NCBI RefSeq assembly: GCF_050948215.1
Contig: NC_135165.1
Span: 6,856,501-6,920,500, forward strand
Direction: 5' to 3'
Origin: Halictus rubicundus
Taxonomy: Eukaryota > Arthropoda > Insecta > Hymenoptera > Halictidae
Length of the DNA: 64,000 bases
How positions within the stretch are numbered: position 1 is the first letter of the stretch; every line of letters begins with the position of its first letter. The position numbers and the translations under genes are program-made. Of this stretch, positions 57,999 through 64,000 are shown in pieces. The notes below the pieces were generated by a model that was not told the origin of the DNA, made no database searches, and saw only the letters and a list, made by a program, of their open reading frames with translations.

Positions 57999-59628
57999 CA
58001 GGGTGGCCCACATAACTCTGAACAGCTCAATATCTCGAAAACTATGCCATCGATTTTAAAGTTCTTAGTCTTAAATTGCATGGAACTGAAGGGCCTTTCT
58101 GACTACATAAACGTGAAGTGGCCTCCCTTCCCCTTTAACGGGGGAGGGGAGGTACCTTTGTAATTTTAAATGGAACCCCCTATAAAATGTTACATATTTA
58201 GAGTCTACAGGAAAAAACAAGTCAATTTTGTCTGAAACATTTTTTTGTCAGATACTTCCATGATGAGATATAACAGTTTGAAGTTTCGAGTTGTAGGTAT
58301 TTACTTGAACCGCTCGGAAATAGCGTTATGGAATTATACGCGCTTGAGTCCTTTGCTTATTCGTGAAGAAATAAAATGTACTTTAAATTAAATGTTCAAA
58401 ATGTCCACCACGGGCTTGTAAACATTTATTTACTCGAAACATCAAAGTTGTTCTAACATTTTTTAACATTTCGGGAGTCACTGAAGCGCAAGCGTCACGT
58501 ATTCTTTGTTTCATATCCTCTTTTGTCGTCGGTGGTTCAAACATAACTTTGTCCTTTACATATCCCCATAAGAAAAAATCGAATGGTGTTAGATCGGGGG
58601 ATCGTGGAGGCCATTGACGAGGTCCCCCACAACCTATCCATTTGTTCCCAAATTTTTCGTTCAAAAATTGCCTGATGATGATTGCAAAATGTGGAGGAGC
58701 GCCGTCTTGTTGAAACCACATTTCTCTTCTAACGTGCAGTGGCACATCTTCCAAAAGCGCAGGCAAATGATTTTTTAAGAAATCACAATAACTTGCAGAT
58801 GTTACAGTTTCTTGAAAAAAATAAGGTCCAATCACAAAATCTCCTATTAGACCACACCAAACATTTAAAGACCATCGATGTTGAAAGGGAACACATCGCA
58901 TCCAATTTGGGTTTTCCACGGCCCAATAATGCAGATTATGTCTATTTACATGCCCTGAATTCATAAAAGTGGCCTCATCGGAAAAAAGTATGTTGCACAA
59001 AAAGTCGTTTTCCACAACACCCTGCAGCCACTCACAAAATCTTACGCGGTGATCGTAATCTGCTATCGAAAGCTCTTGTGATAAAACCATGTGATATGGA
59101 TGATACTTTTGCCGTTTCAAAATTCGTTGAATTGATGAACGACTAATATGTGATGTTTGTGCAAGTGTACGTTAACTAATATGAGGATTTAATGTAATTG
59201 CAACAAGAATACTGGCACTATTATTTTCATTAGTGACAGCTTTACTAAGTCGCTTTTTTAAATTATGAAATGTTTCTAAATTATGAAGCGCGTATAATTC
59301 CATAACGCTATTTCCGAGCGGTTCAAGTACCTACAACTCGAAACTTCAAACTGTTATATCTCATCATGGAAGTATCTGACAAAAAAATGTTTCAGACAAA
59401 ATTGACTTGTTTTTTCCTGTAGACTCTAAATATGTAACATTTTATAGGGGGTTCCATTTAAAATTACAAAGGTACCTCCCCTCCCCCGTTAAAGGGGAAG
59501 GGAGGCCACTTCACGTTTATGTAGTTAGAAAGGCCCTTCAGTTCCATGCAATTTCAGACTAAGAACATTAAAATCGATGGCATAGTTTTCGAGGTATTGA
59601 GCTGTTCAGAGTTATGTGGGCCACCCTG
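57999..59628 (-). mobile_element. DD41D (rosa/DUF4817-type) Tc1/mariner transposon
   Basis: TA at 57997-57998 and 59629-59630. Inverted termini begin CAGGGTGGCCCACATAACTC and extend about 340 bp. The neighbouring repeat copies preserve the empty site (CCGATATATGTCCCAG at about 57732), which proves insertion at TA. It is 1630 bp and carries a nearly complete catalytic domain on the minus strand. Confidence 0.92.
58383..59120 (-). pseudogene. DD41D transposase, catalytic domain intact, N-terminus broken
   Basis: A 245-codon minus-strand frame with the three DDE-type carboxylates. The first Asp is in F-S-D-E-A-T-F (about residue 48), the second in W-F-Q-Q-D-G-A-P-P-H (about 139), the third in S-P-D-L-T-P-F-D-F-F. 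Exactly 41 residues separate the second and third Asp, the DD41D spacing of the rosa group. The usual C-terminus G-G-H-F-E-H-L precedes the stop. Upstream, the same frame continues for some 50 codons with H-I-S-R-S-S-I-Q-R-I-L, the end of the helix-turn-helix region, but is broken by TAA at 59172-59174. The first helix-turn-helix is replaced by the right inverted arm. Probably inactive. Confidence 0.88.
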
Positions 59629-60429
59629 TATGTCCCAGACTAGACCCGTGTTTTTTGACATATATCGAGTAAACAAACATTGGATTGATTCAAACAAACA
59701 TTGCAGAACTGAGAAACTGAAAATTGCGTCAACTCACCCCGGTCTTCGTTTCTGCAAACAGTTTCCATTGGTGTGGAGTCGCAGGTGTTGCAGGGTTAAC
59801 CGAGATCCTCTCGGTAATCGGCTCGCGTTCGCAAGTAGCCCGTTTTCAAACAGTTCTTTAACTAACGAACGCGCGGGGTGCTCTTCTCTGTGCGCTTTAG
59901 TTTCTCAGCGCAACGACGACGCGACGGAATCCCGCGGTGCCGTCGTCGTCGCGTCGTTAAAACGGCAAGGAAAGGTCCGAACAACAAGCGTAATCGCGTT
60001 ACGACGGTAGACGCTCGCTAATGGTTACAACGAGCTCTCGTTACGTCCTCGACGGAAGCACTTTGATCCCACTTTTCAGAATAACAAAGACTTTCGGAGA
60101 CAGGGCGTTCGATTGTCGCCCGGGAATCACAATGGTAAACCATCCGCACCCTCCCCCTCCACCGCACCCCATTCGCGCGCTTTGCTGCCGTCGCCGTTTC
60201 TTCGCAGGTCTCTTCTATGCCGTTCAACGGGCTCGAATAAAAACAAAAAAAAAACGATGCTTGTGAAATTAATACCGTTGAGAAGCGGAACCGCGAAGTG
60301 TCGACTGAACCAGGTATTGAATAAATATTGAAAGACGCGGCCGAACGCTTTCAGGCATCGATCCGTTCTGGTTGACAATAAATTCGGCTGTAAGGGGTGG
60401 CGAATTTGGAAACGGATAGCTGAAACCAT

Positions 60430-61500
60430 CGATTCTGACGTTAACTCATTTTTACGCTTTCGACATTTTGGATTTTATTTTTTTTTTTTTTTGTTGATTT
60501 TTCGCTGCTTTATTGGACCCGTCTCGTGATTTGTTTTGCATTTGCGCTGCTATAAATAAGGATTCTTTCGGATTTTTTCCCCCTTTTTGTTTTATAGTTG
60601 TTGATTAAATATTGCGGAGGAGAAACGAGCGGTTTATTTGATCTGAGAAGAATTGAATTTATTGCAAAATTAACGCTCTAACATGCAAGTCTTTTGATCC
60701 TTAACCAGACATGTGTATCTTATCTTATTTGTCGTTTTACGTTTTTCTCTTATCACTTTTCTCTTTTTTTTTCAACTACGCTTGAAATCCTGGAAATTAT
60801 GGGTAAAAGTAGTTTATTAATGAAACGCTATTTTCGTGTGTTGCAGTTAGCATTCTACTATTTGTATCGCATATTATACTTTATAATTTGCGTATTTATT
60901 ATTCCTAGCGAAGCCGGTGAATCAACGCCCGTCATCCATATTTGATATTCTCTTCTGGTTTCATTTCTCGCGTTTAGTTTTATATTTTATTATTTATATA
61001 TTCAACATTTTTAGCGGGAGATTGTGGATTAGCGTGCGCGTAGTTGATATCCTATTTGGCTTCCATTTATTACGAACAGTGCGTTCATTATACTATCCGC
61101 TTTATTTTATCTATTCAGTCTATTTATTTTGGCTACCTTATTCATTTTATATATTTATTTATAGTTTCATGTATTTATCTATATTATGTATATATTTCCA
61201 ATAATATTTCTATCGATTTTCCCATTTATTTCTGTACATTTAGGTTTTGTTTTGTAACATCTACATATTTTGGCTCGTTATTTTTCAATGCGCAGCACAA
61301 TAAATCCCCGAAACGATGCCTGTTTTACACAAAAGTTTCGTTTTACAGGCAATCGAATTTAATCATCGAATATTTCGCAATCCACCAACGGGCAAAGAGC
61401 CCTTCCGGATCCATAATCGTCCTATATTTATGCACAATAAATATACATTTCCGGCGAATATTTGTCTGATATCATTTTAACACGAAATGCATTTTTAATG
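60430..61500. other. T-rich intronic segment
   Basis: Strongly T-rich on the plus strand (ATTTATTTATATTT-like words). Hydrophobic frames such as 61044-61469 follow from this composition. No gene supported. Confidence 0.55.
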
Positions 61501-63210
61501 AAGCAGCATGAAATTAAATAAAGCACGGTAAATCCGTGCAGCGGTAGTATCCGTACAATCGCAGCGAAATTAATTCTTCATTGTTAAAACACGGGTGGAA
61601 CATGTGTAGATTGTTTTGTAATTATTATATGTTGATTTATTTAATAACTAAATTATGAAATCGGTACTGCCAGGTACGCGGACGTGAACTGAATCTGATA
61701 TAAATTCTCAAAAATCGATATCCTCGAAAACGGAGCCATTGTTCAAACAGATTTCATCCGATTTTAATGAAACTTGTGTGTAACGTAGAAATCGATATGT
61801 CAGTTAAACGTAGGAAATGGAAACATTCCTCAAAATGGAGATCACGTGTACTTTTATCGGGTTAATTAAATGCACAACGATACACACAAGCCACGTAGTC
61901 AAACTTTTCCTCTGTAATTAATCATTCCTGAGAGGAACTATTAAAATATGTCGTGTTATTCTAACTCTGTGGACTACTACATTTTCGTCAAGAATGGACC
62001 GTAGCACGGAACAGTAACATCATCAAAAGAATTTAGAACTATTGTTATTTTATTTACAACCTATTGAACCTATTAAGAAATCAATGTTTACTTTGCTCCA
62101 GATCGTTGCTATATAGGTGGAGAATTTTTATTTTGCACCAAGATCCGTTCTCTAATGACGACAATTAAATAAAAACAAACTTTGTACAAAATTATAAGGA
62201 TCACTTTTGCAACAGCCATTCTATGTGCTATAATAGATCGGTGCATATAAAAGCTTGAATTCTTCTAAATAAGATTAAACGGCAGATGCTGTTCATCACG
62301 AATCGTTTATATTGTTCCAGTTCAAAGTTAGTTGAAATAAATAAGTCTCCCAATTGTGTAAGGTAACTTGTACAAGGCGGTGAAGAGTGAAAATCAAACA
62401 GTGGAGCAAACACAAAATCGTGAAAAAAATCGTTTCTCTTGCACCAATAAAAATTAGTGGTTCAATGAATTTCGGCCTCAAGATTTGGGGAACAATGGAG
62501 AAGCTTCCAAAGAGTTCATTCTGTCTCAAAGGCCAAGATTCTTTTTCAAAAAGGGTCACCGATGAACAAACGTCCAACTCGATAAAACTATAGCAACCGG
62601 CAGCTTCTACTTCCTCTCCGCAGTCCACTAAAACGTCATGCTTTTTCCCCCCGGTTCTATAATCAGCAGAAAAGTCACTCGGTGCACGTAAAGCTACATA
62701 TGTCCACACTGAAGCAACGAACGTCAACTAAAAGTTTCTCGCTGTTGCTTCAGTGTGGACATAGCTTAACGCGACGAAATCGCTCAGGTCCGTCGTAGCA
62801 GCGTTCGATTCGAGCCGCTACAGATTTCGTCGTCGATTCCGGAGGAGTTCCGATTTTAATTGGCAGGCTTTTCGTGTGTGCATGAAAGGCGAGGTCAAAA
62901 AATCGAAGACGATGCCCGCGCATTATCCGAACTAATTGGGCCACGATATTGTGGTCCGGAAACGATACGGACCGTTTGATGCGAGAACGAAAGAAAGAGC
63001 GAGAGAGGCCAAGGGGCAAAGAGAGGGAGAAAGAGAGGGAGAGAAAGGGGCGGATAGTCTCGGGGCAGCAGTCCGACAATGAATCGGCGGACAATGCTCG
63101 GATTAACAATTAATGCGCGCGATAATTGTGCCGGCGGAACGTCATCGATTATCAATAATAATTAATTACGATTAATCGCAGTAAACACACGCGGGGGGTC
63201 GAACGGGGTC

Positions 63211-63251
63211 ACTCTCTCACTCTCTCTCTCTCACTCTCTCTCTCTCTCTCT
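63211..63251 (+). repeat. (CT)n tract
   Basis: About 41 bp of CT with AC interruptions. Confidence 0.93.
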
Positions 63252-64000
63252 TGCATATCCCGGGCAAATCGAGCGTCGGCTCCGAGCAGCTTTGGGATCA
63301 TTGCGGCTTGGCCGTGCGAGAAAATCGCCGCGGATTCCAGCCCGTCCGACGCCGAAAGTTGAACGTTACCGCGGCGTTAATTATGGTAACGCGCACTTCC
63401 CGAAACTGCAATATCGCGGCGGCGGGGAATGACTTTTCATAATCGCGCGAGCGCGGGGTGTGCGACGAGCAGCGTTTCCCACGCTTCGAACTCCATTCCC
63501 GGGGTCAGAATAACGAGAGTTTGCGCCCTGTTCGTTCGCCATCGTCGCCCGGAAGCCTTTGTCCTTCGGAAATTAAAAGCCCCATCCTCCGCAACGCGAT
63601 TCTTAATTCGTGGCTCGTTTCAGGCGCGGTAAACGCCCACGAGAGGACCTGTTGCGTGCTTCGCGGACCACTGTCGAAACAATGCCGACAATCCTCCTCG
63701 CCTTGACACCCTCGTGTTTGTATGGCGCTTCGAAATTCGTTCGACGACGCTACACGCTTCGGGAACTCAACAGTCCGAGGCATCTCTCCACGGCAAACAG
63801 TCCGGCGCAGTCGCGAAACGCTCGAAATCGTCCATCCAACGCGACGTCTACCGCGATTCTATAGTCCTCCTCTGTAGTCCTTCTTGTTTAGCGACCTTTT
63901 CAACTGGCCCGATTAATTCGAGCCACAATTTGATCGATTGTGACTTGGTTTTACGATAACATCTTCTGCGAAACCTCGCGCGAGTCACGTGGCTTCGAGC

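Larger units (their letters stand above)
57346..59735 (+). repeat. 260-266-bp tandem repeat, third copy interrupted
   Basis: Units start at GTTTCACTTAC (57346, 57612 and 57872). Each contains inverted segments around CACTGTTTACCCTATATATG and TTTGGACATATATCGAGTAA, so the repeated unit is itself MITE-like. The third copy is split by the transposon at 57999-59628 and resumes at 59631 (TGTCCCAGACTAGACCCGTG). Confidence 0.87.
55336..64000 (+). other. kon: kon intron, at least 8.7 kb, open at right edge
   Basis: Begins GTACGT. I found no exon resembling the second laminin-G domain before 64000. It contains a tandem array with an inserted DD41D transposon, a MITE, T-rich DNA (60430-61500) and CpG-rich blocks (55950-56650, 59735-60330, 62580-64000). 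Inverted copies of GTTGCTTCAGTGTGGACATA-type sequence lie near 62695-62765. Confidence 0.75.

Noticed and set aside
61044..61469. 141-codon hydrophobic frame that looks like a membrane protein
   Set aside because: T-rich DNA gives Phe/Tyr/Leu/Ile-rich translations; no family resemblance.
55336..64000. Search for the second laminin-G domain of kon
   Set aside because: No frame with the expected laminin-G pattern between proper splice sites was found; the next exon is probably beyond the window.

Overview
The window is animal, almost certainly insect, nuclear DNA. The transposon families (Transib, piggyBac, mariner, DD41D 'rosa'-type, pogo-like, RNase H-bearing LINE), the many (GA)n/(CT)n tracts and the alternation of CpG-rich and AT-rich blocks fit Hymenoptera, perhaps an ant. 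That lineage call is inference. No bacterial operons, tRNA or rRNA genes or CRISPR arrays are visible.

One host gene is supported. Three plus-strand exons (10194-10357, 34725-34956, 55119-55335) join with matching splice phases (0, then 1) and encode most of the first laminin-G domain of a CSPG4/NG2-family membrane proteoglycan. In Drosophila this gene is kon-tiki (kon, also called perdido). The signal-peptide exon should lie before 10194, probably left of the window. The second laminin-G domain, CSPG repeats, transmembrane segment and PDZ-binding tail should lie right of 64000. The rest of the window is intron: over 10 kb upstream, then 24.4 kb, 20.2 kb and more than 8.6 kb.

The introns are full of mobile DNA, much of it datable by target-site duplications. 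Transib-type elements occur at 2767-3276, 26144-27476 and 41113-42524, each starting with the RSS-like heptamer CACAGTG and flanked by a perfect 5-bp duplication. The third carries the C-terminal part of a RAG1-like transposase, apparently broken by an internal inversion. piggyBac-type TTAA elements include a transposase fragment (35314-36371) and many short derivatives. Others are a mariner nested in a TTAA element (39980-40833), a DD41D element nested in a tandem array (57999-59628), a pogo-like element with a PHD finger (4028-5059), a 5'-truncated LINE (17034-17873) and several foldback elements.

Tandem arrays: a 40-bp minisatellite (1-565, again 5075-5410), a 54-bp minisatellite with 324-bp higher-order structure (29056-30860), a 157-bp array (33090-33740), and roughly 223-, 242- and 263-bp tandem repeats. 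The CpG-rich blocks between them hold no gene I can support; they may hold intronic regulatory DNA.
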